In this document: positions 18,682-26,780 of the stretch, one piece after another
How positions within the stretch are numbered: the stretch's first letter is position 1
How the letters are laid out: each line of letters opens with the position of its first letter
NCBI RefSeq assembly: GCF_014643515.1
Contig: NZ_BMJP01000005.1
Location: 248,001 to 312,000 of the forward strand
Reading direction: 5' to 3'
Length of the DNA stretch: 64,000 nt
From: Sphingomonas prati
GTDB taxonomy: Bacteria > Pseudomonadota > Alphaproteobacteria > Sphingomonadales > Sphingomonadaceae
Program-made: the position numbers and the translations under genes
Notes under the pieces: generated by a model
Seen by the model: the letters and a program-made list of their open reading frames with translations, nothing else
Databases searched by the model: none
What the model was told of the DNA's origin: nothing

Positions 18682-19693
18682 TACGCTCGCCGAGACGTTG
18701 GCGGCGCGGATCGCCGCCGACGGTCCCATGCCGCTCGACCGGTGGATGGACGCCGCCAATACGCATTACTACGCGACGCGCGATCCGCTCGGGCTGGCGG
18801 GCGACTTCACCACTGCCCCGGAAATCAGCCAGATGTTCGGCGAACTGACCGGCCTCTGGCTCGCCGACCTGTGGGACCGCGCCGGCCGCCCGCCCGCCGC
18901 CTATGTCGAACTCGGCCCCGGTCGCGGCACGCTGGCGGTCGATGCGCTCCGTGCCATGCGCAAGGCGGGGCTTGTTCCCGCCGTCCACCTCGTCGAAACC
19001 AGCCCCGCCCTGCGCGCGGCACAGGCGGCCAGGCTGCCCGACTCGGTCTGGCATGACGACGTCACCACGCTGCCGACGGATCGTGCGCTGCTGGTCGTCG
19101 CCAACGAATTCTTCGACGCGCTCCCGATCCGCCAGGCGGTCCGCACGGCAGACGGCTGGTGCGAACGGGTCGTCACGCACGGCCCGGACGGCTTCGCCTT
19201 CGCACTTGGAGGTCAAGTCCCCGGCGAAGACGCTCCCGAAGGCACCATCACCGAAACCCGCCCCGCCGCCGAGCCGATCCTCGCGGCCCTCGCCCCCCGG
19301 ATCGCCGCGCAAGGCGGCACCCTGCTCGCCATCGACTATGGCTACCGCGATCCCGCGCACGGCGACACGTTCCAGGCCGTCCGCGCCCACGCCTTCGCCG
19401 ATCCGCTGCTCGACCCAGGCGAGGCGGACCTCACGGCCCATGTCGATTTCACCGCGCTCGCCGCCGCTGGTGCCCCGCTCACCGCGTCCGGCCCGGTCGA
19501 TCAGGGCGAGTGGCTGCTCCGGCTCGGCATCGCCGCACGCGCCGCAACCCTGGCGCGCGGTACGCCGGCCCAGGCGGAAGCAATCGCCGCCGCCTATCGC
19601 CGCCTGACCGCCGCCGATGCGATGGGCCATCTGTTCAAGGTGCTCGCGCTCACCGCCCCGTCCTGGCCCGAACCCGCCGGACTGCGCGGCTAG
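18665..19693 (+). CDS. SAM-dependent methyltransferase, MidA/NDUFAF7 family
   Basis: A 342-aa protein of the DUF185/MidA class. Typical sequences are [39 protein letters not shown], the SAM-binding [17 protein letters not shown] and the [11 protein letters not shown] loop. The mitochondrial homologue dimethylates an arginine of a complex I subunit, so a role in complex I assembly is likely but inferred. It starts with GTG and overlaps lgt by 17 bases, suggesting translational coupling, an arrangement I recall from related sphingomonads. Confidence 0.85.
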   Translation: MRASPDTLAETLAARIAADGPMPLDRWMDAANTHYYATRDPLGLAGDFTTAPEISQMFGELTGLWLADLWDRAGRPPAAYVELGPGRGTLAVDALRAMRKAGLVPAVHLVETSPALRAAQAARLPDSVWHDDVTTLPTDRALLVVANEFFDALPIRQAVRTADGWCERVVTHGPDGFAFALGGQVPGEDAPEGTITETRPAAEPILAALAPRIAAQGGTLLAIDYGYRDPAHGDTFQAVRAHAFADPLLDPGEADLTAHVDFTALAAAGAPLTASGPVDQGEWLLRLGIAARAATLARGTPAQAEAIAAAYRRLTAADAMGHLFKVLALTAPSWPEPAGLRG

Positions 19694-19756
19694 CGACTCG
19701 CTTGCCAGCACCCGCGGAAAAAGGGACCATCTCCGAAACACCGACGGAGACGGATC

Positions 19757-20638
19757 ATGGACCCCGACGACCTCAAGGCGCAGGCAATCGCGTTGCACGA
19801 CCGTTTCACGCACGAGACGCATGACCGCCGCGCGTTCATGGCCGATCTCGCAAAACTCGCGGGCGGTTCCGCGGCGGCCGGCGCGCTGCTCGCCACCATC
19901 GGGGCAGACCCCGCCGCCGCCGCGATCATCCCCGCCGACGACCCGCGCCTCAAAACCAGCAATGTCCGCTGGACCGTCGCCCCCGGCCGCGTGATGCACG
20001 GCTACATGGCGCTGCCCGCCAAGGCGCGCGGTCGCCAGCCCGCCATCATGGTGATCCACGAGAATCGCGGCCTGAACGACTATGTCCGCGACGTCGCCCG
20101 CCGCGTCGCGCTCGCCGGCTATGTCGCGCTCGCGCCCGATTTCCTGTCGACCGCGGGCGGCACCCCGGCGGACCAAGACGTCGCCCGCGACATGATCGGC
20201 AAGCTCGACCTGCCGCGCATCGTCCAGGACGGCGTGGCGACACTCGCCTGGCTGAAGGGCAATCGCTACGCCACCGGCAAGGTCGGCGTCGTCGGCTTCT
20301 GCTGGGGCGGCGCCATGGTCAACCGGCTCGCGGTCGCGGGCGGCGACGCGCTGGCGGCCGGGGTCGCCTATTACGGCCCCGCGCCCGATCCATCGGAGGC
20401 GGCAAAGGTCAAGGCCGCGATGACGCTGCACTATGCCGGACTCGACGAACGCGTGAACAAGACAGCACAGCCGTGGATCGATGCGCTGAAGGCCGCCGGG
20501 GTCCCCGTCCAGGCCTACTTCTACCCGGGCGTGAGCCACGCTTTCTATAACGACACCTCGGTCGATCGCTACGACAAGGCCGCCGCCGACCTGTCCTGGC
20601 AGCGTACGCTCGCCGCATTCAAGGCCGCACTCGCATGA
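19757..20638 (+). CDS. Dienelactone hydrolase family protein
   Basis: A 293-aa alpha/beta hydrolase. The nucleophile elbow is VGFCWGGAMV with a cysteine nucleophile, as in dienelactone hydrolases. The acid/base residues fit YAGLDERVN and YPGVSHAFYND. Residues about 25-55 form an Ala/Gly-rich segment after RRAFMADLAKLAGG, resembling a degenerate Tat-type export signal, so a periplasmic form is possible. The physiological ester or lactone is unknown. Ribosome site GGAGACGG upstream. It overlaps the downstream GST gene by 4 bases, consistent with one operon. Confidence 0.85.
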   Translation: MDPDDLKAQAIALHDRFTHETHDRRAFMADLAKLAGGSAAAGALLATIGADPAAAAIIPADDPRLKTSNVRWTVAPGRVMHGYMALPAKARGRQPAIMVIHENRGLNDYVRDVARRVALAGYVALAPDFLSTAGGTPADQDVARDMIGKLDLPRIVQDGVATLAWLKGNRYATGKVGVVGFCWGGAMVNRLAVAGGDALAAGVAYYGPAPDPSEAAKVKAAMTLHYAGLDERVNKTAQPWIDALKAAGVPVQAYFYPGVSHAFYNDTSVDRYDKAAADLSWQRTLAAFKAALA

Positions 20639-21252
20639 CCGGCCTCACGCTCTACACAAACCCCATGTCGCGCGGCCGCATCGCGCGCTGGATGCTGGAA
20701 GAGGTCGGCGCGCCCTACGAACGCGTGGTGCTCGGCTATGACGGCGCGATGAAGGACCCGGACTTTCTCGCCATCAACCCGATGGGCAAGGTTCCGACCA
20801 TCCGCCACGGCGAAACCGTCGTCACCGAAACCGCCGCGGTCTGCGCCTATCTGGCGGACAGCTTCCCGGACGCCGGCCTCGCACCGCCGCTTGCGGACCG
20901 CGGCGCCTATTATCGCTGGCTGTTCTTCGCCGCCGGCCCGTTGGAGGCCGCGGTCACCAACGCTTCACTCGGCGCCGACTTTGCCCCTGGAAAGGCCGGC
21001 TCGCTCGGCTACGGAACGCTCGAGACCACGCTCGACACGCTCGAACAGGCACTCACCGGTCACGATTACCTCGCCGCGGACCATTTCACCGCGGCCGATC
21101 TCTATGTCGGATCCCACCTCGGCTGGGGCATGATGTTCGGCAGCATTCCGGCCCGCCCCGCCTTCGGGCAGTACCGTGACCGGCTTTACGCCCGCCCCGC
21201 CTATCTACGCGCCGCCGCGCTAGACGACGCCGACATGCCCACTCCCGCCTGA
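20635..21252 (+). CDS. Glutathione S-transferase
   Basis: A 205-aa cytosolic GST. The N-terminal thioredoxin-like domain has LTLYTNPMSRGRIARWML, the cis-proline region GKVPTIRH and the glutathione gamma-glutamyl contact ETAAVCAYLAD. The helical C-terminal domain has the DYLAADHFTAADLYVGSHL segment with the N-capping-type Asp. It is translationally coupled to the dienelactone hydrolase gene (ATGA overlap). Substrate unknown. Confidence 0.88.
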   Translation: MTGLTLYTNPMSRGRIARWMLEEVGAPYERVVLGYDGAMKDPDFLAINPMGKVPTIRHGETVVTETAAVCAYLADSFPDAGLAPPLADRGAYYRWLFFAAGPLEAAVTNASLGADFAPGKAGSLGYGTLETTLDTLEQALTGHDYLAADHFTAADLYVGSHLGWGMMFGSIPARPAFGQYRDRLYARPAYLRAAALDDADMPTPA

Positions 21253-21258
21253 CACGAA

Positions 21259-21288
21259 AAGGCCCGGCGGATAGCTCCGCCGGGCCTT
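21259..21288. terminator. Bidirectional intrinsic terminator
   Basis: A perfect 13-bp inverted repeat AAGGCCCGGCGGA / TCCGCCGGGCCTT around a 4-nt loop, with A-rich and T-rich flanks. It sits between the convergent GST gene and the Bax-inhibitor gene and can serve both strands. Confidence 0.9.
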
Positions 21289-21312
21289 CCTTACACTCGG
21301 TTCAAACCGCGA

Positions 21313-22038
21313 TCAGCGACGATCGCCCATGAAGCTGAGCAGGAACGTGAACATGTTGATGAAGTCCAGATAGAGCGTCAGCGCGCCCATCACGACGGAT
21401 TTGCCCATGAAGTCCGAGCCCTGAACCTGGAAGTACATGCTCTTGATCTTCTGCGTGTCGTACGCGGTCAGGCCCGCGAACAGCAGCACGCCGATGGCGC
21501 TGATGGCCATCTGCATCGCCGGCGACTTCAGGAAAATGTTGATCACCATCGCGATCAGCAACCCGACGACACCCATGATCAGGAACGTGCCGAGACCCGA
21601 CAGATCCTTCTTCGTGGTGTAGCCAAACAGGCTCAGACCGGCGAACGCACCTGCCGTCGCGAAGAACGTCGTTGCGATCGAGGTGCCGGTGTAGATGAGG
21701 AAGATCGTCGACATCGACAGGCCCATCACCGCCGCAAACGCCCAGAACGTCGCCTGCGCGGCGGTCGTCGACATGCGGTTGATGCCGAAGCCCAGCACCA
21801 TCACGAACGCCAGCGGCGCGAAGATGATCAGGTAACGCAGCGGCGTCGCCATGACCTGAGCGGCCAGGCCGCTCGACGCGAAGCCGAGCGCGACCAGACC
21901 GGTCAGCAGAACACCGGACGCCATGTAGTTGTAGACGGACAACATATAGGACCGCAGGCCGGCATCGCGGGCCGCGGACGTGTCCCGGCCTGCCGAGCGC
22001 GGCACGGCCGTCGTACGGGGGTCAGACCAATTCGCCAT
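21313..22038 (-). CDS. Bax inhibitor-1/YccA family membrane protein
   Basis: A 241-aa inner-membrane protein with about seven transmembrane helices (for example LLTGLVALGFASSGLAAQVM and YLIIFAPLAFVMVLGFGI) and the family ending LDFINMFTFLLSFMGDRR. BI-1 proteins are proposed pH-sensitive calcium-leak channels; the bacterial role is unclear. The ATG at 22038 (MANWSDPRTT) is chosen over an upstream start because GGAG lies about 10 nt before it. Transcribed alone, ending at the bidirectional terminator. Confidence 0.88.
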   Translation of the reverse strand: MANWSDPRTTAVPRSAGRDTSAARDAGLRSYMLSVYNYMASGVLLTGLVALGFASSGLAAQVMATPLRYLIIFAPLAFVMVLGFGINRMSTTAAQATFWAFAAVMGLSMSTIFLIYTGTSIATTFFATAGAFAGLSLFGYTTKKDLSGLGTFLIMGVVGLLIAMVINIFLKSPAMQMAISAIGVLLFAGLTAYDTQKIKSMYFQVQGSDFMGKSVVMGALTLYLDFINMFTFLLSFMGDRR

Positions 22039-22246
22039 TGCGATAAACTCCACTGTGGGTGCAAAACGCACCGCTACTCATGGAATATCATCCTCCTGCA
22101 CCCGATTTTCAAGCGGCGTCGCCTGGTTCGACATGTCAAATCATTGCTGGCGCCCCGGCGGGCCGGCGTTGTGACTATCACTTTACGAACACGTCAACCT
22201 GGCCCAAACCCGTGTCAGGCGACGGCATGATCGCGACGGGAGAGGC

Positions 22247-23854
22247 ATGATGGAGAACGACGCGCGGCCGGGCGGCTACCGCTGGTATGTGCTCGGCCTG
22301 TTCACGATCGTGTACGCGTTCAATTTCATCGATCGCCAGATCGTCACCATCCTCGCGCCGTATCTAAAGGCGGATCTCGGCCTGACCGATGCACAGATCG
22401 GCCTGCTGTTCGGCACCGCCTTCGCGCTGTTCTACGCTCTGTTCGGTCTGCCGCTCGCCCGGCTGGCGGATGGCTGGCACCGCGTGCGGACCCTCTCGAT
22501 CGGCCTCGGCCTCTGGTCTGCGATGACGGCCGTGTCCGGTACCGCCGGCAATTTCGGGCAGCTCGCGCTCGCCCGCGTCGGCGTCGGGATCGGCGAGGCG
22601 AGCGCCAGCCCCTCCGCCTTCTCGATTCTGCAGGACTATTTCCCCAAGGCCCAGCGCGCCACCGCGCTCGCGGTCTACTCCAGCGGCATCTATCTCGGCG
22701 CCGGCGCCTCGCTGATGATCGGCGGGCACGTCGTCGCCACCTGGGACCGGCTGTTCCCAGCCAGCACCGCGCCCTTCGGCCTGGTCGGATGGCAGGCGGC
22801 CTACATGGCGGTCGGCCTGCCCGGGCTGCTTCTCGCGCTGCTTGTCGTCACCACGGTGCGTGAGCCGGTCCGCGGCGCGATCGACGGTCACCCCCATCCA
22901 GGCGACCCACACCCGTTCCGCGCCGCCTTCCGCGAACTCGGCACGCTGTTCCCGCCGTTCAGCATCCTGACGTTGCGCCGGCTCGGTGCCCGCCCCGCCG
23001 CGATCCGCACCAACCTGCTGATGCTCGCCGCCATCGTCTTTATAGCCATTGTAATAGTGTGGATCACCGACGGACTGCTCGCCCCCGCCAAACGCGCTGC
23101 GATCTTCCGGATCGGCGACACGGCCATCACGACGAACATGGTCCAGTGGACCGCGATCGCGATCGGCGCCTATGCGGTCGTTTCCTGGATCCAGTCTGTC
23201 CGACTGCGCGACCCGACGACCGCAGCGCTCATGATCGGTTCTCCAAGCTTTGTTGCGGTCGCGCTCGCCGGTGGCCTGCTCAGCTTCGGCAGCTACGGCC
23301 TCAGCGCGTTCATCTATCTCTACGGCACCACCTATCTCGGGATGCAGCCGGCCGACGGCTTCACCATCGGCGCGATCGCCGCGGTCGCGGGTGGCCTGGG
23401 CACCATGCTCGGCGGCGTCATCGCGGATGCCGCCCGCCGCCGCCACCCCGCGGGCCGACTCTACGTCGCCGCATCCGCCGCCGCCGTTTCTGGCGTGCTG
23501 ACGATCGTGCAGTATATGGTAGTCGACCTGACGACCTTCTACATCCTGAACTTCGCTGCCACGCTCTGCCTGACGATGTGGCTCGGGCCGACGTTCGCGA
23601 CCGGTCAGGATCATGTCCTGCCCCGCATGCGCGGCACCGCGACCGCCGTCCAGTTCCTCGGCATCAATCTGATCGGCCTGGGCCTCGGCCCCTACTGGAT
23701 CGGCCTCGTCAGCGACATCACGGGCAGCCTGCGCGTCGCGATCATGACCGCGGTCGTGCCGATCCCGATCGTCATCGCCTTGTTCCTGTTCGCCGCACGC
23801 CGACTGCCCGCCGCCGAAGCCCGCGTGGCCAACCTTGCGGCCGCCACGCGGTAA
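22247..23854 (+). CDS. MFS transporter, spinster-like
   Basis: A 535-aa inner-membrane transporter of the major facilitator superfamily. The N-terminal half begins with YVLGLFTIVYAFNFIDRQI and contains the loop 2-3 signature GLPLARLADGWHRVR; ARVGVGIGEASASPSAFSI is typical of the spinster-like group common in sphingomonads. An unusually long cytoplasmic loop (about residues 205-265) precedes the second half. Substrate unknown. GAGAGG sits 5 nt upstream of the first of two consecutive ATG codons. Confidence 0.88.
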   Translation: MMENDARPGGYRWYVLGLFTIVYAFNFIDRQIVTILAPYLKADLGLTDAQIGLLFGTAFALFYALFGLPLARLADGWHRVRTLSIGLGLWSAMTAVSGTAGNFGQLALARVGVGIGEASASPSAFSILQDYFPKAQRATALAVYSSGIYLGAGASLMIGGHVVATWDRLFPASTAPFGLVGWQAAYMAVGLPGLLLALLVVTTVREPVRGAIDGHPHPGDPHPFRAAFRELGTLFPPFSILTLRRLGARPAAIRTNLLMLAAIVFIAIVIVWITDGLLAPAKRAAIFRIGDTAITTNMVQWTAIAIGAYAVVSWIQSVRLRDPTTAALMIGSPSFVAVALAGGLLSFGSYGLSAFIYLYGTTYLGMQPADGFTIGAIAAVAGGLGTMLGGVIADAARRRHPAGRLYVAASAAAVSGVLTIVQYMVVDLTTFYILNFAATLCLTMWLGPTFATGQDHVLPRMRGTATAVQFLGINLIGLGLGPYWIGLVSDITGSLRVAIMTAVVPIPIVIALFLFAARRLPAAEARVANLAAATR

Positions 23855-23858
23855 TCGG

Positions 23859-24413
23859 TCAGGCGGCGGTCACGACGCCGCAAGCCAGGCGTGCCCCGCT
23901 GTTGCCCGATGGATCGGTTCGGTAATCGTCCGCCGCCGCGTGAATGATCAACGCGGCCCCATCCGCGTCCATCAGGGGAGACGCACCACCGGTCAGGGTC
24001 GCGCCCGGCACCATCGTCTCGACCCGGCCGGTGCCATCTGACCCGATCTCGATGTTGGGCAGATCGCCCGAATGCGGCCCGACACCCGAGTCCTTACCGT
24101 GCTTCATCGCCGTCGGGTTCCAATGCCCGCCTGCGGTCGTGAAGTCCGGCGCGTCGCAACGGCCCGTCGTGTGAAAATGGATCCCCTTCGGTCCGGGCGT
24201 CATGCCCATCGCCGACACGGTCAGCATCAGCCCGCCCGGCCCCTGGCGCAACGTCGCCATGCCTTTTGGCGCACCCGACGCATCCATCAACGCTACCTTT
24301 GCGGATGCTTCAGCCGCGCTACCGCGCTCCGCCGCGACGCCGCTCCCGTTCATTGCGCACCCGCTCGCACCGAGACCGATGACGACCGCCGCGCCCAAAA
24401 CAAGTTTCCGCAT
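23859..24413 (-). CDS. sodC: Cu/Zn superoxide dismutase family lipoprotein
   Basis: A 184-aa periplasmic superoxide dismutase. Metal-ligand sequences are present: GIHFHTTGRCD, AGGHWNPT, HGKDSGVGPHSGDLPNI and LIIHAAADDY, with the disulphide-forming Cys pair (GRC, RLACG). The N-terminus is a signal peptide ending in GLGASGC, which resembles a lipobox, so membrane anchoring is likely. The ATG at 24413 is chosen because AGGGAG precedes it and the signal peptide starts there. It detoxifies extracytoplasmic superoxide. Confidence 0.9.
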   Translation of the reverse strand: MRKLVLGAAVVIGLGASGCAMNGSGVAAERGSAAEASAKVALMDASGAPKGMATLRQGPGGLMLTVSAMGMTPGPKGIHFHTTGRCDAPDFTTAGGHWNPTAMKHGKDSGVGPHSGDLPNIEIGSDGTGRVETMVPGATLTGGASPLMDADGAALIIHAAADDYRTDPSGNSGARLACGVVTAA

Positions 24414-24644
24414 GTCACACTCCCTGTTGCTTCGATGCATCAACGTATTGCAAGCCCGCTTGCTCCGTTGGCCAAAGGAAGTAACAGGTGACCTAAGATA
24501 CCTGACGTCCATGTTCTCATGCCAAGACATCACCAGAGAGCTGGCAAGGGTTCGTTGCAGACCCGTCGTCTGGTTCGGCCCGCATGGTCCGTCGCAACAA
24601 GCCGGGGGCGGCGGAAACGGGACTCAAGCGAGGGTTCTAAATTA

Positions 24645-24860
24645 AGCTTCCGGACCGAGCTTCCGGACCGAGCTTCCGGACCGAGCTTCCGGACCGAGCT
24701 TCCGGACCGAGCTTCCGGACCGAGCTTCCGGACCGAGCTTCCGGACCGAGCTTCCGGACCGAGCTTCCGGACCGAGCTTCCGGACCGAGCTTCCGGACCG
24801 AGCTTCCGGACCGAGCTTCCGGACCGAGCTTCCGGACCGAGCTTCCGGACCGAGCTTCCG
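24645..24860. repeat. 13-bp tandem repeat, 16.6 copies
   Basis: The unit AGCTTCCGGACCG is repeated 16 times without visible variation, followed by a partial copy AGCTTCCG. The array lies between the sodC start and the OmpA-family gene. Because 13 is not a multiple of three, each reading frame cycles through all three and stays open on both strands, giving a spurious 13-residue peptide repeat. It is a candidate variable-number tandem repeat. Confidence 0.98.
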
Positions 24861-24881
24861 CTAATCTGGCCCGGACGCAAC

Positions 24882-24911
24882 AAAAAAGGCCGGCCCCTCG
24901 CGGGACCGGCC
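24882..24911 (-). terminator. Intrinsic terminator of the OmpA-family gene
   Basis: On the minus strand a GGCCGGTCCC / GGGGCCGGCC stem with a short GCGA loop is followed by a run of six T. It lies about 40 bases downstream of the stop at 24953. Confidence 0.85.
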
Positions 24912-24952
24912 TCCTAGGTTCGCCGTCCCCACCAGAAGGCGGGGACAGGAAA

Positions 24953-26062
24953 TCACATGCCCGAACCCGGACCGTAGGTGATTTCCACGCGACGGTTCTG
25001 CGGCTCGCGCACACCATCGGCGGTTTCCACCAGCGGGCGGCTTTCGCCGAACGCTTCGGTCGTGATCGAACCTTCGCCGATGCCCTTGCCGGACAGGTAG
25101 GACTTCACTGCGTCCGCACGACGCTGCGAAAGGCCGACGTTGTAGCGATCCGAACCCGACTTATCGGCGTGACCTGCGAGCATGACCGAAGCCGAACCCG
25201 AAGTCGCGAACGCCTGTGCGGCGTTGTCGAGGATGGTTGCTGCTTCCGGCGTGATGTCCGACTTGTCCCAATCGAAGAACACGATGAACGGACCGGCCGG
25301 GATCGGCGCGACCGGTGCAGGTGCAACTGGCTCAGGCGGAAGCGGAGCAGGCGCCGGTGCCGGCTCGACGGGCGGCGGTGCTGCCGGTTCGCCGAAGTTG
25401 AACACGAGGCTGGCGAGCAGCGAGTGCGACCGGAAGCGACCTTCTGCTTCCTGACCGTTGCCACCAGAGTAGCGCAGGTTGTCGACGTTGAAGAAACGGT
25501 ACTTCAGACCGAAATCAACATTGTCGGTGACCGGGTAACGCACGCCGGCAATTGCCTGCCATGCGAAACGCGTGTCGCTGTCGTCGATGGCATTGATGCC
25601 GCCGTTGAAGCGATAGATGTTGGCCGAAACGCGAGCGATACCCGCGCCGCCGCCCACATACCCGTTCAGGCCGTCGTCGGCACCGAAGTCGAGCAGACCG
25701 TTGACCATGAAGCTGAGCGCGTCGGTGGAACCCGAACGCTTGCTCTCGTAACGGCCGTTCGGCACGCCACCGAAGCTGTTCGCGAGGCCCGACTTGGTCA
25801 GGGCTTCGTTCTCAGCCTTCTTGTAGCCGACTTCGCCTTCGATGCGGACCGGACCGAAGTCGTAGCCCACGATGCCGTCGACGTCGAAACCATATTCATG
25901 GTCCACGCTCAGGCCGTTGTTGACAGTACCGATATCGAACTTCGAATCTTCGACGAGCATCGCGCCGCCTTCGACACCAACATACCAGGCGTTGTCCTTC
26001 GCCATGGCAGGCGTCGCGAGCGCCGTGGTAGCAAGCGCGACCGTGATGGCCAGCTTACGCAT
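24953..26062 (-). CDS. OmpA-family outer membrane protein
   Basis: A 369-aa porin-like structural protein. A cleavable signal peptide (MRKLAITVALATTALATPAMA) is followed by an eight-stranded beta-barrel-type region with alternating aromatic/charged strands (residues about 25-220). A Pro/Ala-rich linker (PAPAPLPPEPVAPAPVAP) follows, then a C-terminal OmpA peptidoglycan-binding domain with LAGHADKSG and YNVGLSQRRADAVKSYL. It probably anchors the outer membrane to peptidoglycan. A ribosome site, AAAGGGG, precedes the ATG. Monocistronic with its own terminator. Confidence 0.93.
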   Translation of the reverse strand: MRKLAITVALATTALATPAMAKDNAWYVGVEGGAMLVEDSKFDIGTVNNGLSVDHEYGFDVDGIVGYDFGPVRIEGEVGYKKAENEALTKSGLANSFGGVPNGRYESKRSGSTDALSFMVNGLLDFGADDGLNGYVGGGAGIARVSANIYRFNGGINAIDDSDTRFAWQAIAGVRYPVTDNVDFGLKYRFFNVDNLRYSGGNGQEAEGRFRSHSLLASLVFNFGEPAAPPPVEPAPAPAPLPPEPVAPAPVAPIPAGPFIVFFDWDKSDITPEAATILDNAAQAFATSGSASVMLAGHADKSGSDRYNVGLSQRRADAVKSYLSGKGIGEGSITTEAFGESRPLVETADGVREPQNRRVEITYGPGSGM

Positions 26063-26260
26063 ATAAATCCCCTTTCGTTCGTGTCCCGGAAGGAACCCGT
26101 GGTTTTCCTAACTAACCCGACCCCCCCACGCAAGCGTACTGGACCCGGAAGCGTTGCAAAAAGGCAACGTACGCACCAAAAGTGCCACGCTTCCATCCTG
26201 CAGACGAGGCCCTTAACACAGCAATGTTGGAACAGTTTCCCCCGGCACGAAAAAAAAGAG

Positions 26261-26761
26261 CTACGTGGTAATTAGGCCATGGTTTCGCAGGGCCGTCAAC
26301 ACCGCCGACAGGGTCGCACGCCCTTGAATATCCACCGTTTCCCCGCCCGAGGGGCCAAGGATCGCCGGCTGTCGCGTACCGACCACGCGAAGCCCGCCGA
26401 CCGCCACACCACCAGTCGGCAACGGCCCCGTGCTCCATGCTGCCCCCGTCCAGAACGCGTGTTGCCCGGCATCCACGATCCAGGCCGTCATCCCCGGAGT
26501 CGGCATCACGAATCGCCAGCCCCCATTGGTCCAGCAGGCGATCTGCCCCTGCCGCCTCGTCCAGGCCCCCACGCCATCCGCCGGCACCGCCCAGCTCTGT
26601 CCGATCCGCGGATCGCCCGGCGGCACGGCCAGCGTCAGGGTCTCGACCACCGGGTGCACGACGATATCGAGGATCGCCAGCGCCTCGTTATGCGTCACTT
26701 CCTTCTGCGCCTGACCCGCGACGATCGCCGGCAACCCAAAGCGCGCACTTGCCTCCGCCAT
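26261..26761 (-). CDS. DUF2793 protein at the distal end of the GTA cluster
   Basis: A 166-aa protein of the DUF2793 family (RFGLPAIVAGQAQKEVTHNEAL, GDPRIGQSWAVP, GAWTRRQGQIACWTNGGW). Family members are found next to alphaproteobacterial phage or GTA tail genes, suggesting a fibre or receptor-binding accessory role; this is inferred. Of three consecutive ATG codons the last (26761) has the best spacing from GGGGAG. It lies 19 bases after the tail gene stop and is probably the last gene of the GTA operon. Confidence 0.8.
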   Translation of the reverse strand: MAEASARFGLPAIVAGQAQKEVTHNEALAILDIVVHPVVETLTLAVPPGDPRIGQSWAVPADGVGAWTRRQGQIACWTNGGWRFVMPTPGMTAWIVDAGQHAFWTGAAWSTGPLPTGGVAVGGLRVVGTRQPAILGPSGGETVDIQGRATLSAVLTALRNHGLITT

Positions 26762-26780
26762 CATCATCTCCCCGTTTCCA

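Noticed and set aside
24645-24860. Possible CRISPR array
   Set aside because: Units are contiguous without spacers and only 13 bases long.
24519-24917. Repeat protein encoded by the 13-bp array
   Set aside because: Open on both strands only because a 13-bp unit cycles all frames without a stop; no ribosome site or family supports translation.
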